Origin: Mesorhizobium terrae
GTDB taxonomy: Bacteria > Pseudomonadota > Alphaproteobacteria > Rhizobiales > Rhizobiaceae
Assembly (NCBI RefSeq): GCF_008727715.1
Contig: NZ_CP044218.1
Location: 2,170,001-2,234,000 of the forward strand
Length of the DNA stretch: 64,000 bases
Direction of reading: 5' to 3'
Position numbers and translations under genes: made by a program. Numbering within the stretch: position 1 is the stretch's first letter; each line of letters begins with the position of its first letter. Below the pieces are notes generated by a model, which was not told the origin of the DNA, made no database searches, and saw nothing but the letters and a program-made list of their open reading frames with translations. Positions 63,714 to 64,000 of this stretch are shown here, piece by piece.

Positions 63714-64000
63714 TCACCCGATCGACTTTTCCAGCACGCGCAGCCAGTTGCGGTAGGCGATCTTTTCGATGAGGGCGCGGCCATAGCCGTGCTTGGCCAG
63801 CGCGTCGGTGAGCCTGGGCAGGCCGGCGGCGTCGCCGATGGTGGCCGGGATCATGGCGCCGTCGAAATCCGAACCCAGGCCGACGCGATCCTCGCCCAGC
63901 GCCTTCAACAGCGCATCGATGTGGCGCACCATCACCTCCAGCGGCGTGTCGGCATTCATGCGGCCGTCCTCGCGCAGGAAGCCGGTGGCGTAGTTCAGGC
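63714..64000 (-). CDS. Membrane dipeptidase (M19) C-terminal part (5' end outside window)
   Basis: The last ~95 residues are visible, running from outside the window to the stop at 63714. DRVGLGSDFDGAMIP is the family's conserved DFDG loop with a substrate/metal contact, and LTDALAKHGYGRALIEKIAYRNWLRVLE is the typical C-terminal helix. Zinc dipeptidases of this type act on D- or L-dipeptides. The frame remains open past the window edge, so the catalytic N-terminal part is not seen. Confidence 0.85.
   Translation of the reverse strand, partial: LNYATGFLREDGRMNADTPLEVMVRHIDALLKALGEDRVGLGSDFDGAMIPATIGDAAGLPRLTDALAKHGYGRALIEKIAYRNWLRVLEKSIG

Overview
The window looks like a chromosomal segment of a Rhizobiales alphaproteobacterium, most likely Mesorhizobium or a close relative. 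This rests on the gene order (purA, serA, serC; ruvC, ruvA, ruvB; ybgC, tolQ, tolR, tolA, tolB, pal, cpoB, tilS, ftsH, glmM), two Omp25/Omp31-type outer membrane proteins, several TTAA-N7-TTAA sites that match the CtrA consensus, RIME-like intergenic repeats near the right end, and high GC throughout. No rRNA, tRNA, IS element or CRISPR array was seen. Species identity is inference.

Layout. 1-8.5 kb: a partial proline-rich protein, purA, an EamA transporter, a SulP transporter with a ParB-like partner, then serA and serC, the latter with a likely serC-type leader RNA. 8.6-16.7 kb: an Omp31-like protein with a CtrA site, an energised inner-membrane pair (MotA/TolQ-like and OmpA/MotB-like), a hemolysin III family protein, an inositol monophosphatase, efp, a Sel1-repeat protein, a ThiE-like protein and a GNAT enzyme. 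16.8-21.1 kb: a methyltransferase, a TauE exporter, an acyl-CoA ligase and two small membrane proteins. 21.1-21.65 kb: a gene-poor stretch with two CtrA sites and a probable small RNA carrying an anti-Shine-Dalgarno loop, followed by a DUF1465 gene. 22.2-25.2 kb: ruvC, ruvA and ruvB with a vapBC toxin-antitoxin pair inserted between ruvC and ruvA. 25.2-27.0 kb: a lower-GC two-gene cassette encoding a PD-(D/E)XK-like nuclease/toxin candidate and an overlapping partner. 27.1-41.5 kb: the cell-envelope block ybgC, tolQRAB, pal, cpoB, tilS, ftsH, then a Na+/H+ antiporter, a secreted Cys-repeat protein, and glmM. 41.6-50.3 kb: a second CtrA-linked Omp, small exported or membrane proteins, an M32 carboxypeptidase, a GntR regulator with a tandem operator ahead of an iodotyrosine-deiodinase-like flavoenzyme, an M20 amidohydrolase, an ABC exporter and rpmE. 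50.4-55.9 kb: an MFS symporter, a TetR regulator divergent from a NmrA/DUF1772 pair, an RDD/SelW-like pair and yebC. 56.2-63.0 kb: a one-direction cluster that looks like quaternary-amine or polyamine catabolism: SAM methyltransferase, BetI-like regulator, solute-binding protein, flavin amine oxidase, MttB-family methyltransferase and a second solute-binding protein. The window closes with a small conserved protein, an inverted pair of RIME-like repeats, and the C-terminal part of an M19 dipeptidase.

How parts work together. Tol-Pal, CpoB, FtsH, GlmM and the two Omps all serve envelope assembly and division. Four exact CtrA boxes (two Omps, the small RNA, the DUF1465 gene) suggest that part of the window is timed by the cell cycle. 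The most system-like novelties are the CtrA-linked small RNA, the toxin/partner cassette beside ruvB, the vapBC embedded in the ruv operon, the permease-less amine cluster with two paralogous binding proteins, and the deiodinase-like gene under a tandem palindromic operator.
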